From Dermabacteraceae bacterium TAE3-ERU5 (GTDB taxonomy: Bacteria; Actinomycetota; Actinomycetes; Actinomycetales; Dermabacteraceae), in NCBI GenBank assembly GCA_019218375.1, contig JAHUUK010000004.1, positions 1-64,000 of the forward strand: a stretch of DNA of 64,000 bases. The letters run 5' to 3'. The notes beneath the pieces are model-generated. The model saw only the letters and a program-made list of their open reading frames with translations, made no database searches and was not told the DNA's origin. Position numbers and translations under genes: made by a program. Numbering within the stretch: position 1 is the first letter of the stretch; each line of letters opens with the position of its first letter. Shown here in pieces: positions 18,304-26,886 of this stretch.

Positions 18304-19527
18304 CTACGAGGTATGCGGCGGCGGCGTTGCCACCACCGGGTAGCTGAGGGCGCTCAGCTTCCTGCGAGCCGCGGTGACTCGCTCCAAAAGAGACATCTCC
18401 GTGCGCCGCGCTTTTTCGCCGAATTTTCCGTTTATCGCGGCGTTTCGCTGCACGGCAAGCTCCCCTGCCGCGAGCTGGAATTCGCGCATCGCCGCGAGCG
18501 GCAAAGCGCCCGAACGTGCCGCCCAGCGGCGCGCCCGGCGGCGTTTGCGCAGCGAAACCATCATCTCCACTTCCTGCGGGCTGAACCAGCCCGCCCGGCC
18601 GTAGACGGTGAGTTGCCTGCGCAGAATCTTCTTTTCCCGCCAGCGCAACCAAATCACTACCGAGCCCAGGAACAGGAAGATCGGCACCTGCAGGGCCAGA
18701 TACCAGACCAGGATGGCCGACGCGTTCTGGCCAAACCCGAGCGCGGGCAGGTAGAAACCGGAGCCGTTCCAGAGCGCGTGCAGCAACATGCCAAACCCGA
18801 TCATGCCGGGCAGCAGCGTGAAATAGAGCGGTAGGTAGCGGCGTTCGGCGGCCACGCCCGCGCCGAAACCTGCCAGCGAGGTAAAGCAGACGTGCGCGAA
18901 CGGGCTGAATACGCCGCGCATAACGAATACGGCCCAAAAGTTGCTGGAATCGCCGCTGATGCCGCTTTCCTGCAGGGCGCGCCCGAAGTAAAGAATGTTT
19001 TCCGTGAAGGCGAAACCGGCGGCTATCAGGGCGGCATACACGATGCCGTCGATCGGCCCGGCGATGTAGCGCCGACCGAAGATGAGCAGTATCAGGATGC
19101 CCGCGCTCTTGGCGCCCTCTTCCACCAGCGGGGCCTGAATCACCGGCCCGATGAAGTTAGCGGCTTCTCGTGTGGCACCGTTGAAGGCGAGCGCCACCTC
19201 GATCACCCCGCCGAGCACCAAAGCGGCGAATACAGAGGCGATGGCTCCCCAGGCGAACGCGAAGAAAAGCGCGCCGCGCGGTTCGGGGGTGAAACGGTCG
19301 ATCCAGCGGATCACCAGGAACAGCATCCCGAACGGGATCAGGGCCGCCCCGCCCGCCGCCAGGGTGAGCCCGAAACCGAGCTGCATCCCCATGAAAATGC
19401 CGATGGCAAGCAGCATCAGGGCGAAGATTCCCCAGGTGAGTCCTTTACCGATGTACCTCCGCCAGCGGCGGGGTTTGCGCGGCGCGGGGGCCGCCTGCTG
19501 AATGGGGGTAAAAAGCGGCGCGCTCAC
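18304..19527 (-). CDS. PrsW family intramembrane protease
   Basis: 407 aa with about eight predicted membrane helices between residues 30 and 300. PrsW hallmarks are in order: RFTPEPRG (about 78-85), PLVEEGAK with the catalytic Glu pair at 136-137, AAGFAFTENILYF, FSPFAHVCFTS and LLHALWNGSG. Family members cut membrane substrates; in Bacillus PrsW cuts anti-sigma factor RsiW. Substrates here are unknown. A 100-residue basic cytoplasmic tail follows. It overlaps pgsA by four bases, so it belongs to the thrS-HIT-pgsA unit, where other actinobacteria encode mannosyl/acyl-transferases of PIM synthesis. Confidence 0.9.
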   Translation of the reverse strand: MSAPLFTPIQQAAPAPRKPRRWRRYIGKGLTWGIFALMLLAIGIFMGMQLGFGLTLAAGGAALIPFGMLFLVIRWIDRFTPEPRGALFFAFAWGAIASVFAALVLGGVIEVALAFNGATREAANFIGPVIQAPLVEEGAKSAGILILLIFGRRYIAGPIDGIVYAALIAAGFAFTENILYFGRALQESGISGDSSNFWAVFVMRGVFSPFAHVCFTSLAGFGAGVAAERRYLPLYFTLLPGMIGFGMLLHALWNGSGFYLPALGFGQNASAILVWYLALQVPIFLFLGSVVIWLRWREKKILRRQLTVYGRAGWFSPQEVEMMVSLRKRRRARRWAARSGALPLAAMREFQLAAGELAVQRNAAINGKFGEKARRTEMSLLERVTAARRKLSALSYPVVATPPPHTS

Positions 19528-20141
19528 CGGCTACCCTCCGCCCGGTAAACCACCGTCATGCGCTGCCCGACTGTCCACAGCGAGGTCACGGTGAGCAGCG
19601 CCATCGCCGACATCAGCAGCCAGTAGCCAAACAGTGCGCTCAGGAAGGTGCCGAGCAGCACCACCACGAGCCTGTCGGAGCGTTCCATCAGGCCGACGTT
19701 GCAGGCGATGCCGAGCGATTCCGCGCGTGCCTTGGCGTAGCTGACCAGCATGCCGCCGACCAGGCTAACCAGGCAGAACACAACCAGCACACCGGCGTAG
19801 GGGGCCTCCGGATCGACCAGGGCGAAGTGCAGCAAAAGCGCGCCGATTACGGCGGCATCCGCCACCCTGTCCAGGGTGGAGTCTAGGAACCCGCCCCAGA
19901 CCGTGACTTTGCCGGTGGCGCGCGCCACGAGGCCGTCCAGGCTATCCAGCAGCACCACCGCGGTGACCAGCCAGGGACCGATCAGGAAGTAACCGGGAAT
20001 CAGCGTGCCGCAGGCAACGGCAACGGTGAGCGCGGTGCCTGCCCAGGTGATCGCGTCCGGGCTGATGTTCCAGCGGATCATGAGGTCCGCCAGCGGTTTG
20101 AATGCCGCCCCCACGGGCTTGCGTGCGTTACGTCCTAACAT
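19524..20141 (-). CDS. pgsA: CDP-alcohol phosphatidyltransferase, probable phosphatidylinositol phosphate synthase
   Basis: 205 aa integral membrane enzyme. The full CDP-alcohol phosphotransferase motif is present: D66-x2-D69-G70-x2-A73-R74-x8-G83-x3-D87-x3-D91, in DSLDGLVARATG...GGFLDSTLDRVAD. About six membrane helices are predicted. In actinobacteria the pgsA copy encoded beside a HIT protein and thrS (Rv2612c) makes phosphatidylinositol phosphate from CDP-DAG and inositol phosphate, the base of inositol lipids; this assignment here is from gene context. It overlaps the HIT gene by seven bases and prsW by four. Confidence 0.85.
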   Translation of the reverse strand: MLGRNARKPVGAAFKPLADLMIRWNISPDAITWAGTALTVAVACGTLIPGYFLIGPWLVTAVVLLDSLDGLVARATGKVTVWGGFLDSTLDRVADAAVIGALLLHFALVDPEAPYAGVLVVFCLVSLVGGMLVSYAKARAESLGIACNVGLMERSDRLVVVLLGTFLSALFGYWLLMSAMALLTVTSLWTVGQRMTVVYRAEGSR

Positions 20142-20695
20142 TCCCGCGCCTCAGTTTCGGGCCAGGCTTCGGCGAACATGCGCCGGGTGTCGGCCAACAG
20201 GATCGGCAGTGCCTTGGTTTGGCCGACAATCGGCAGGAAGTTTGCGTCTCCCTGCCAGCGCGGCACCACGTGCTGGTGCAGGTGGGCGGCGATTCCCGCC
20301 CCGGCGACCTCTCCCTGGTTCATGCCCAGGTTGAAGCCCGCCGGGTTGGAGACGCGCCGCACCACCCGCATAGCGGTTTGGGTCAGTTCCGCGACCTCGC
20401 GCGTTTCTGCCGCGTTCAGATCCGTATAGTCCGCGACGTGCCGGTACGGGCACACCAGCAGATGCCCCGAATTGTAGGGGAACAGGTTGAGCACCACGAA
20501 GGCGTGCTCTCCCCGGTGCACGATGAGCGATTCCTCGTCTTCGTGCCGGGGTGCCCGGCAAAACGGGCACTGCTCCCCCGCCCCGGCGTCCTTCGGCTTG
20601 CCCTCACCGTTGATGTAGACCATTCGGTGAGGGGTCCAGAGCCGCTGGTAGCCGTCGGGAACCCCGGTCAGGCGGGACGGATCTTCGTGCGACAT
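20135..20695 (-). CDS. HIT domain nucleotide phosphorylase/hydrolase (AP4A phosphorylase-like)
   Basis: 186 aa. The histidine triad HLHQHVVPRW has His138, His140 and His142; a CPFC pair (Cys43, Cys46) suggests a structural metal site. The fold is that of Rv2613c, a diadenosine tetraphosphate phosphorylase in M. tuberculosis, which lies in the same thrS-HIT-pgsA order. It probably removes Ap4A made by aminoacyl-tRNA synthetases such as the upstream ThrRS. ATG start; it lies 8 bases after thrS and overlaps pgsA. Confidence 0.9.
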   Translation of the reverse strand: MSHEDPSRLTGVPDGYQRLWTPHRMVYINGEGKPKDAGAGEQCPFCRAPRHEDEESLIVHRGEHAFVVLNLFPYNSGHLLVCPYRHVADYTDLNAAETREVAELTQTAMRVVRRVSNPAGFNLGMNQGEVAGAGIAAHLHQHVVPRWQGDANFLPIVGQTKALPILLADTRRMFAEAWPETEAREC

Positions 20696-20703
20696 GTCGC
20701 TCC

Positions 20704-22704
20704 TCAGACCTGCTGTTTGTTTGCGATGGCGGAAACGATGCGCTCCACGGCCTCATCGACGGCGATGCCGTTGTCCTGGCTGCCGTCACGCATACGGAAG
20801 GAAACCGCACCCTTTTCCTGGTCCTCGCTACCCGCGATAAGCAGGTAGGGCACCTTTTCCTTGGTGTGGTTGCGAATCTTCTTCTGCATGCGGTCGTCGG
20901 AGGCGTCTACCTCTACGCGCACGCCGCGCTCGCGCAGCTTGGCAGCTACCTCGTTCAGGTAGGGTACGTGGTCGGCTGCTACCGGGATGCAGACCACCTG
21001 GACGGGGGCCAGCCAGACCGGGAACGCACCTGCGTAGTGTTCGAGCAGCACGCCGAAGAAGCGTTCGATGGAGCCAAACAGTGCGCGGTGGATCATCACC
21101 GGGCGCTGGCGGCTGCCGTCGGAAGCGGTGTATTCGAGGCCGAAGCGCTCCGGCAGGTTGAAGTCCAGCTGGATGGTGGACATCTGCCAGGTACGGCCGA
21201 TGGCGTCCTTCGCCTGCACCGAGATCTTCGGGCCGTAGAACGCCGCGCCGCCCGGGTCCGGCACTAGGTCCAGGCCGGAGGCGGTGGCTACCTCTTCCAG
21301 GACGCGGGTGGCTTCTTCCCAGGTGTCGTCGTCGCCGACGAACTTTTCGGGGTTCTTGGTGGAAAGCTCCAGGTAGAAGTCGTCCAGGCCGTAGTCCTTG
21401 AGCAGGTCAAGCACGAAGGTGAGCAGGGTGGTCAGTTCCTCGCGCATCTGTTCGCGGGTGCAGTAGATGTGGGCATCGTCCTGCGTGAAGCCACGGGCGC
21501 GGGTCAGGCCGTGCACCACGCCCGACTTTTCGTTGCGGTAGACCGTGCCGAACTCGAACAGGCGCAGGGGCAGTTCGCGGTAGGAACGGCCGCGCGAACG
21601 GAAGATCAGGTTGTGCATCGGGCAGTTCATGGGCTTGAGGTAGTAGTCCTGGCCCTGCTTGGTGATGTTGCCCTCGGCGTCGCGCTCCTCGTCCATGTGC
21701 ATGGCCGGGTACATGCCGTCCCGGTACCAGTCCAGGTGACCGGAGGTTTCGAAAAGCTGCCCCTTGGTGATGTGCGGGGTGTTGACGAACGAATACCCGG
21801 AGGCCACGTGCTGGCGGCGCGAGTAGTCCTCCATCTCCATGCGGATCATCGCGCCCTTGGGGTGGAATACCGCGAGGCCGGAGCCGATTTCGTCGGGGAA
21901 GGAGAACAGGTCGAGTTCGCTGCCCAGGCGGCGGTGGTCGCGGCGTTCCGCCTCCGCGATGCGTTCCTGGTATGCCTTCAGATCGTCCTTGGTCGGCCAG
22001 GCCGTGCCGTAGACGCGCTGCAGCATCGGGTTCTTTTCGCTGCCGCGCCAGTAGGCGGCGGCGGAGCGGGTCAGAGCGAAGCCGTTGCCGATGTATTTGG
22101 TGGAGGGCAGGTGGGGGCCGCGGCAGAGGTCGGTCCAGGCCACTTCGCCGTTGCGACGCACGTTGTCGTACATGGTCAGGCCGCCGTCGCACACCTCGAC
22201 GCTGGCTCCCTCCCCCGCGTCGGCGGCGGTGGATTTGAGGCCGATCAGTTCGAGCTTGTACGGTTCGTTCGCTTCTTCCCCGCGCGCGTCATCATCGCTG
22301 ATTTCGCGGCGTACGAAGCGCTGGCCTTCCTTGACGATGCGCGACATCGCCTTTTCCAGCTTCTTGAGGTCTTCGGGCGTGAAGGGGTCCGCTACGTCGA
22401 AGTCGTAATAGAAACCGTCCTTGATGGGCGGGCCGATGCCGAGCTTCGCGTCCGGGTTCACCTGCTGCACCGCCTGCGCGAGCACGTGGGCGGTCGAGTG
22501 GCGCAGGATTTGCAGGCCGTCCTCGCTGGTGATGGTTACCGACTCAACCACGTCGCCGGGGGTGAGTTTGGTATCGAGGTCGCGCAGTTCGCCGTTGACG
22601 CGTAGCGCCACGACGTCCTTGCTGCCGGGGAATAGGTCAAGCCCACTCACCCCGTCGGCGATCTCGGTTTGCGCGCCGTCGAGGGTGATTTCTGGTGCTG
22701 CCAC
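20704..22704 (-). CDS. thrS: Threonyl-tRNA synthetase
   Basis: 666 aa, full length. N-terminal TGS domain (1-62), editing domain with HSTAH (His69, His73) that removes mischarged Ser, class II catalytic core with the zinc-binding region MNCPMH...[18 protein letters not shown]-type motif 2 (here [10 protein letters not shown]), and a C-terminal anticodon-binding domain from about residue 555. It charges tRNA-Thr. It heads the unit thrS-HIT-pgsA-prsW. No T-box or other riboswitch is visible in the short leader. Confidence 0.96.
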   Translation of the reverse strand: MAAPEITLDGAQTEIADGVSGLDLFPGSKDVVALRVNGELRDLDTKLTPGDVVESVTITSEDGLQILRHSTAHVLAQAVQQVNPDAKLGIGPPIKDGFYYDFDVADPFTPEDLKKLEKAMSRIVKEGQRFVRREISDDDARGEEANEPYKLELIGLKSTAADAGEGASVEVCDGGLTMYDNVRRNGEVAWTDLCRGPHLPSTKYIGNGFALTRSAAAYWRGSEKNPMLQRVYGTAWPTKDDLKAYQERIAEAERRDHRRLGSELDLFSFPDEIGSGLAVFHPKGAMIRMEMEDYSRRQHVASGYSFVNTPHITKGQLFETSGHLDWYRDGMYPAMHMDEERDAEGNITKQGQDYYLKPMNCPMHNLIFRSRGRSYRELPLRLFEFGTVYRNEKSGVVHGLTRARGFTQDDAHIYCTREQMREELTTLLTFVLDLLKDYGLDDFYLELSTKNPEKFVGDDDTWEEATRVLEEVATASGLDLVPDPGGAAFYGPKISVQAKDAIGRTWQMSTIQLDFNLPERFGLEYTASDGSRQRPVMIHRALFGSIERFFGVLLEHYAGAFPVWLAPVQVVCIPVAADHVPYLNEVAAKLRERGVRVEVDASDDRMQKKIRNHTKEKVPYLLIAGSEDQEKGAVSFRMRDGSQDNGIAVDEAVERIVSAIANKQQV

Positions 22705-22769
22705 AGGTGTTCTCCTTGTAGTGAAAATGGTCCGGCCTACGATGCCGGCTCATCCCCCATGTTAGCCGC

Positions 22770-23129
22770 TCAGGATACGTGTACCAGGATCGCCACCAGC
22801 ATGAGTAGCGCGGCAAAGCTCACGGCCGCAGCCGCGAAAGCGAGGATGCGGGCCGACGGCATCGGCACGCGGTCGGTGTCGCTGTTGAGCAGCACCCTCT
22901 GGATCGCCGCGTAGCGCCGTTCGGCAAAGAACACGATCGCCACGGAGGCCGTTAATCCCAGGGCGCAAACCAGGAGCGAATAGGCGCCGAAAACGTGGGG
23001 CAGGACTTTCAGGGCAATAAGGGAACCGACGCCGAGCGCCAGCCCGGTGCGCCGCCAGGAAAGCGCCGTGCGCTCGGGTTGCAGGCCCGGATCGAAAATC
23101 ACCCTGCCCTCCGGTTCCGGATGGCTCAC
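22770..23129 (-). CDS. DUF202 membrane protein (second of a pair)
   Basis: 119 aa with three membrane helices (about 30-50, 53-70, 92-115). The DUF202 signature is DPGLQPERTALSWRRTGLAL. Function is not established; the family includes YidH/YidG of E. coli and a domain of yeast VTC complexes. The ATG overlaps the preceding DUF202 gene by four bases (ATGA), so the two proteins are probably made together and may pair in the membrane. It converges on nothing and ends 65 bases before thrS starts. Confidence 0.85.
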   Translation of the reverse strand: MSHPEPEGRVIFDPGLQPERTALSWRRTGLALGVGSLIALKVLPHVFGAYSLLVCALGLTASVAIVFFAERRYAAIQRVLLNSDTDRVPMPSARILAFAAAAVSFAALLMLVAILVHVS

Positions 23130-23494
23130 GCCGTCAGCACCCCGATGAACAGCAGGACACCCACCGCGAGGACCGCGACGGCGAGCGGTAGGGCTAGCAG
23201 GGCGTGCGGCAGGGGCTTATTCAGGCGCAGGCTGCGTTCGGTAGCTACCCAGCCGAGCCACGCTTGCAGGGGTGCCAAAATGCCGCACACGATCAGGATG
23301 AGGGAGGCCGCGAGGCGGTGGGGCGGGTTGATCCCCAGGCCGAGCGTTTCTAGCGCCACGCCGCCCGCGATTAGCGCGAGGGAGGTGCGTAGCCAGGCGA
23401 GGAAGGTGCGTTCGTTAGCGAGGCTGAAGCGCGCGTCCGGCTCACTGCCATGCCGGTAGACCCGCGCCGGAAAACGGGAATCTTGCTTCTCCAT
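23126..23494 (-). CDS. DUF202 membrane protein (first of a pair)
   Basis: 122 aa from ATG 23494, which has GGAG five bases upstream and is preferred over ATG 23509. A polar N-terminus is followed by RFSLANERTFLAWLRTSLALIAGGVAL, the DUF202/YidH motif (key residues NERTFLAWLRT), and three membrane helices. It probably forms a hetero-oligomer with the overlapping downstream DUF202 protein; that is inference from coupling only. It starts 63 bases past the second tRNA-Glu gene. Confidence 0.85.
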   Translation of the reverse strand: MEKQDSRFPARVYRHGSEPDARFSLANERTFLAWLRTSLALIAGGVALETLGLGINPPHRLAASLILIVCGILAPLQAWLGWVATERSLRLNKPLPHALLALPLAVAVLAVGVLLFIGVLTA

Positions 23495-23556
23495 CGCAGC
23501 TCCATTCATACATACAGGAAAAGTCCCGACGCTTACGCATCAGGACTCTTCAGCTG

Positions 23557-23629
23557 TACCCCGTACCGGATTTGAACCGGTGTTACCGCCGTGAGAGGGC
23601 GGCGTCCTAGGCCGCTAGACGAACGGGGC
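23557..23629 (-). tRNA. tRNA-Glu (anticodon CTC), copy 2
   Basis: The minus strand folds into a full cloverleaf of 73 nt: acceptor GCCCCGT pairing ACGGGGT (G1-U72 wobble, discriminator A73), D arm with TAGCGGCCTAGGA, anticodon stem CCGCC/GGCGG with loop CTCTCAC, and a T arm with GGTTCGAATCC. CCA is not encoded. It differs from the neighbouring copy by one anticodon-stem base pair. Confidence 0.95.
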
Positions 23630-23658
23630 CTAAAACACTATCCGTAAATAATGTTTCG

Positions 23659-23731
23659 TACCCCGTACCGGATTTGAACCGGTGTTACTGCCGTGAGAGG
23701 GCAGCGTCCTAGGCCGCTAGACGAACGGGGC
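23659..23731 (-). tRNA. tRNA-Glu (anticodon CTC), copy 1
   Basis: A 73-nt cloverleaf nearly identical to the copy 29 bases downstream. The anticodon stem is CTGCC/GGCAG, with loop CTCTCAC and anticodon CTC. It is a substrate of the GluRS encoded just upstream on the same strand. Confidence 0.95.
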
Positions 23732-23763
23732 GCGGACTCTAACAGGTGGAACCTGTTTAAGCG

Positions 23764-23835
23764 CTGGGGTACCAGGACTCGAACCTAGAACAACTGAACC
23801 AGAATCAGCCGTGTTGCCAATTACACCATACCCCA
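23764..23835 (-). tRNA. tRNA-Gln (anticodon CTG)
   Basis: A 72-nt cloverleaf: acceptor TGGGGTA/TACCCCA with discriminator G, anticodon stem GCTGA/TCAGT around loop TTCTGGT (anticodon CTG, reading CAG), T arm with GGTTCGAGTCC. CCA is not encoded. It sits between gltX and the two tRNA-Glu genes. In organisms using GatCAB this tRNA is first charged with Glu. Confidence 0.94.
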
Positions 23836-23954
23836 TGGTGGGAGCTTTCCAGCGGTTAATCCGCTTTCCTGCAACGAGATAAAACTTTATCCGAAGCAGG
23901 CAGGTTTACGCAAACCAAAGCCCCCAAAGTGGCTGTGAGGTCAGCCACCCAAGG

Positions 23955-25445
23955 TTACTGCTGTGCCAGCAGCTGGGACATGGCGCGCAGACGCTTCAGG
24001 GAGGATTCCCGGCCCAGCAGCTCCATGGACTCAAACAGCGGCGGGGAGACGCGGCGGCCGGAAATCGCGCTGCGTAGCGGACCGAAGGCCAGGCGCGGCT
24101 TGATACCCATATCGTCCACGATCGCGGCGCGCAGTACCTCTTCCAGGCGGGCGGCCGTGAATTCATCCAGCCCCTCAACCTCCGCGATGGCGCGTTCCAC
24201 GACGGCGCGCGGGTCATCGCCCAGCTTCTTGAGTGCGTCCTCGGCCACGGTCAGTTCCTCGTCTGGGGTGAAGAGGAAGCGCAGCATTTCGGGGGCCTCG
24301 CCCAGCAGGTTCATGCGGGGCTGCACCAGCGGCGTGACCGCGGTCAGCAGATCGGCCTGGGCGGGCGTCACCGGATCGGAGATCAGGCCCGCCTCCTGCA
24401 GGTAGGGCACCATGCGGGAGGTGAACTCGGCCGGTTCCAGCATGCGCATGTGGTCGGCGTTGATCGCGGTCGCCTTCTTGATGTCCACGCGCGCCGGGTT
24501 CGGGTTTACGTCGTGCACATCGAAGCGCTCCACCATCTGTTCGCGGGTGAAGATGTCCTGATCGGCGCTGAAGCCCCAACCCAGCAGGGCCAGGTAGTTG
24601 ACCATACCCTCGGGCAGGAAGCCCTGTTCGCGGTAGAGGAACAGGTTCGATTCCGGGTCGCGCTTGGAAAGCTTCTTATTGCCCTCCCCCATCACATAGG
24701 GCAGGTGGCCGAACTCGGGGATGCGTTCCGCAACGCCGATCTCCACGAGCGCGCGGTAGAGCACGATCTGGCGCGGGGTGGAGGAAAGCAGGTCCTCGCC
24801 GCGCAGCACGTGGCTTACCTGCATGAGCGCGTCGTCTACCGGATTTACCAGCGTGTAGAGCGGGGCGCCGTTGGCGCGCACCACCACGTAGTCGGGAACG
24901 CTGCCCGCGCGGAAGGTGATTTCGCCGCGAATCATGTCGGTGAAAGTGATGTCTTCGTCGGGCATGCGCACGCGCCAGACGGGCTCGCGGCCCTCGGCGC
25001 GGTAGGCGGCCTTCTGTTCTTCGCTCAGGTCACGGTCGAAGCCGTCGTAGCCGAGCTGCGGATCGCGGCCCGCGGCCTCGTGACGGGCGCGGATTTCCTC
25101 GTTGGTGGAGAAGGATTCGTAGATGTGGCCGGATGCCTTCAGCTTCTCAATCACATCGGCGTAGATCTCGCCGCGCTGGGACTGGCGGTAGGGGCCGTGC
25201 GGGCCGCCCTTTTCCACGCCCTCGTCCCAGTCGATGCCGAGCCAGCGCATGGCGTCGAGCAGCTGGTTGTAGCTTTCCTCGCTGTCGCGCGCCGCGTCGG
25301 TGTCTTCGATGCGGAAGATCAGCTTGCCGCCCATGTGCCGGGCGTAGGCCCAGTTATAGAGGGCGGTGCGCACCATACCGACGTGCGGCGTGCCGGTGGG
25401 AGACGGGCAGAAACGAAGCCGCACATCGGTGTTTTGCGTGGTCAC
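23955..25445 (-). CDS. gltX: Glutamyl-tRNA synthetase, probably non-discriminating
   Basis: 496 aa class I synthetase. The HIGH-type motif is HVGM (His21, after CPSPTGTP) and the KMSKS-type motif is KKLSKRD. The C-terminal half is the helical anticodon-binding domain of bacterial GluRS. No GlnRS gene is seen in this window, and GatCAB is encoded 11 kb away, so the enzyme probably charges both tRNA-Glu and tRNA-Gln; this is inference. The three tRNA genes for Gln and Glu follow directly on the same strand. ATG start, 39 bases after the FAH-family gene. Confidence 0.95.
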   Translation of the reverse strand: MTTQNTDVRLRFCPSPTGTPHVGMVRTALYNWAYARHMGGKLIFRIEDTDAARDSEESYNQLLDAMRWLGIDWDEGVEKGGPHGPYRQSQRGEIYADVIEKLKASGHIYESFSTNEEIRARHEAAGRDPQLGYDGFDRDLSEEQKAAYRAEGREPVWRVRMPDEDITFTDMIRGEITFRAGSVPDYVVVRANGAPLYTLVNPVDDALMQVSHVLRGEDLLSSTPRQIVLYRALVEIGVAERIPEFGHLPYVMGEGNKKLSKRDPESNLFLYREQGFLPEGMVNYLALLGWGFSADQDIFTREQMVERFDVHDVNPNPARVDIKKATAINADHMRMLEPAEFTSRMVPYLQEAGLISDPVTPAQADLLTAVTPLVQPRMNLLGEAPEMLRFLFTPDEELTVAEDALKKLGDDPRAVVERAIAEVEGLDEFTAARLEEVLRAAIVDDMGIKPRLAFGPLRSAISGRRVSPPLFESMELLGRESSLKRLRAMSQLLAQQ

Positions 25446-25484
25446 AGTAAAACCTTTCGGTTGGGTAGCAAGTTTTGGCGGCGC

Positions 25485-26261
25485 CTAGCGGCGCACCACC
25501 GGGTTTTCGAGGGTGCCGATTCCGGCAATGCTGAGTGCAGCGCGCTGCCCCTCGCGCAGGGGCGCGGCGGGTGCCGGGGTGCCGGTGAGCACCACGTCCC
25601 CCGGCAGCAGGGTCATGACGGCGCTGATTTCGCTGATCAGGTTTTCTACGCTGCGCAGGGCGCTCGCGGTGCTGCCCTGCTGCGCAAGCTGATCGTCTAC
25701 CAGGCAGCGCATCGCGTTATCTTCTGCGGGCGCGAAGTCGGTTTCGATCCAGGGGCCGAGGGGGCAGGAGGTGTCGAACGCCTTGGCGCGCACCCACTGC
25801 GACTCCCCCGCCTGCGCATCGCACGCGGTCAGATCGCCAGCGACGGTGTAGCCGAGCACGTAATCGCTCACCTGTTCGGGCGCGAGGTTCTTAGCGAGGC
25901 GCTTAATCACGACCGCCAGTTCGACCTCCGCCCGCACGTCCTGGCTGTAGGCGGGAAGCTGAATCGGGTCCTGAGGGCCAATCACGGCGGTGTTCGGCTT
26001 CAGGAAGAAGAGCGGCGCGCCGGGTTCGGCGGGCTTTTCTTCCCCGGCCGGGGCGTAGTTATCGCCCACGCAGACCACCTTGGAGCGCGGGATTACCGGC
26101 GCGAGCAGGCGCACGTCCTCTAGCGGCAGGATCTTTCCGGAGGGGCGGATCTCCGTGTAGAGGGGATCGCCCACCAGCCCCATGATGACCTGCTGGCCGT
26201 CTTTTTCCGCTACTACGCCGAATGCCGGCTCGTCTCCCGTGGTGAATCTGGCGATGCGCAT
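25485..26261 (-). CDS. Fumarylacetoacetate hydrolase family protein
   Basis: 258 aa from ATG 26261; longer readings add an unrelated Arg-rich leader. The FAH fold shows VVCVGDNYAPAGEE (usually GLNYxxHxxE), FFLKPNTAVIG, AEVELAVVI with the metal-ligand Glu pair, and LTGTPAPAAPL near the end. Such enzymes hydrolyse or decarboxylate 2-oxo acids using Mg2+; the substrate cannot be told. The pairing upstream of gltX is conserved (Rv2993c-gltS). The gene appears leaderless. Confidence 0.88.
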   Translation of the reverse strand: MRIARFTTGDEPAFGVVAEKDGQQVIMGLVGDPLYTEIRPSGKILPLEDVRLLAPVIPRSKVVCVGDNYAPAGEEKPAEPGAPLFFLKPNTAVIGPQDPIQLPAYSQDVRAEVELAVVIKRLAKNLAPEQVSDYVLGYTVAGDLTACDAQAGESQWVRAKAFDTSCPLGPWIETDFAPAEDNAMRCLVDDQLAQQGSTASALRSVENLISEISAVMTLLPGDVVLTGTPAPAAPLREGQRAALSIAGIGTLENPVVRR

Positions 26262-26268
26262 GTGTACC

Positions 26269-26274
26269 AGTTTA
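26269..26274 (-). promoter_or_regulatory. -10 element giving a leaderless FAH-gltX transcript
   Basis: TAAACT on the minus strand matches TANNNT and ends 7 bases before ATG 26261, so transcription would start at or next to the start codon. No Shine-Dalgarno sequence lies in between. Confidence 0.45.
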
Positions 26275-26480
26275 GTGGTTTGCCTGGGCCAGCGCCCCGT
26301 GTCCCACCGTGTCGGTCTAGACACTCCTCCCCGCCTCGGCAACACCGTGCGCCCCACCCACGGGTCGTTTTATTGGCCCGAAGCCTACTTTGGTCGGTTG
26401 GCAGGCAGGGCGGGTTTTCCGTAGCGTTGGTTGCAAGTAGTAATCGCCCGCCTTTTATGTGCAGCCTCGAAGGAGACGTT

Positions 26481-26810
26481 GTGAAGAAGCGAAATCCCGG
26501 TCTGATTGCCGTTTATCTGATTCTGGCCGCCGCCTCGGTTTACTTCCTGTTCCAGCCGAACAGCAGCTGGATGTGGATGGTGGCGGGGGTGATCTCCCTC
26601 TCGGCACTGGCAGCCCAGCTGCTACCGCAACCGAAAGAGACCGACATTTCCGCGTTGCGGGAACTGAGCCACATCGAGAACCCTACCTCGCAGGAAATCA
26701 AGGAATACCGCAAGGCGAACCCCGGCACGTCGTTTTCCGAGGCGCTGATCGCGCTTAAGCGCGAACGTGCGGCTGCGCTGGGCGAGCATCCGGAAAATCC
26801 CCAGCAGTAG
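26481..26810 (+). CDS. Small membrane protein of unknown function
   Basis: 109 aa from GTG 26481, which follows AAGGAG by five bases. Two membrane helices (about 9-24 and 30-47) are separated by a short FQPNSSW turn; the C-terminal 60 residues are soluble and charged, with a helical RKANPGTSFSEALIALKRERAA segment. No family was recognised. It is monocistronic, between the leftward FAH gene and a rightward gene, with its own terminator. TTGCAA and TTTATG upstream could form a weak promoter. Confidence 0.8.
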   Translation: MKKRNPGLIAVYLILAAASVYFLFQPNSSWMWMVAGVISLSALAAQLLPQPKETDISALRELSHIENPTSQEIKEYRKANPGTSFSEALIALKRERAAALGEHPENPQQ

Positions 26811-26827
26811 TTGCGCTAACACTCACC

Positions 26828-26864
26828 GGCCCGCGAAAACGCATGAGTTTTCGCGGGCCTTTTA
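26828..26864 (+). terminator. Rho-independent terminator
   Basis: A perfect 13-bp stem (GGCCCGCGAAAAC and complement), 6-base loop and TTTTA follow the small membrane protein gene. Confidence 0.85.
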
Positions 26865-26886
26865 CGTTGCATACCCTAGTGGGGTG

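Noticed and set aside
18263-18937. Alternative frame of 224 codons within prsW on the same strand
   Set aside because: Arg/Gly-rich frame-shift shadow; the prsW frame has complete membrane and EE motifs.
22705-22769. T-box leader before thrS
   Set aside because: The gap to the next gene is only 65 bases, and no T-box sequence was seen.
24450-26123. Long rightward open frame of 557 codons opposite gltX and the FAH gene
   Set aside because: High-GC antisense shadow; the opposite strand holds gltX with intact motifs and an FAH-family enzyme.
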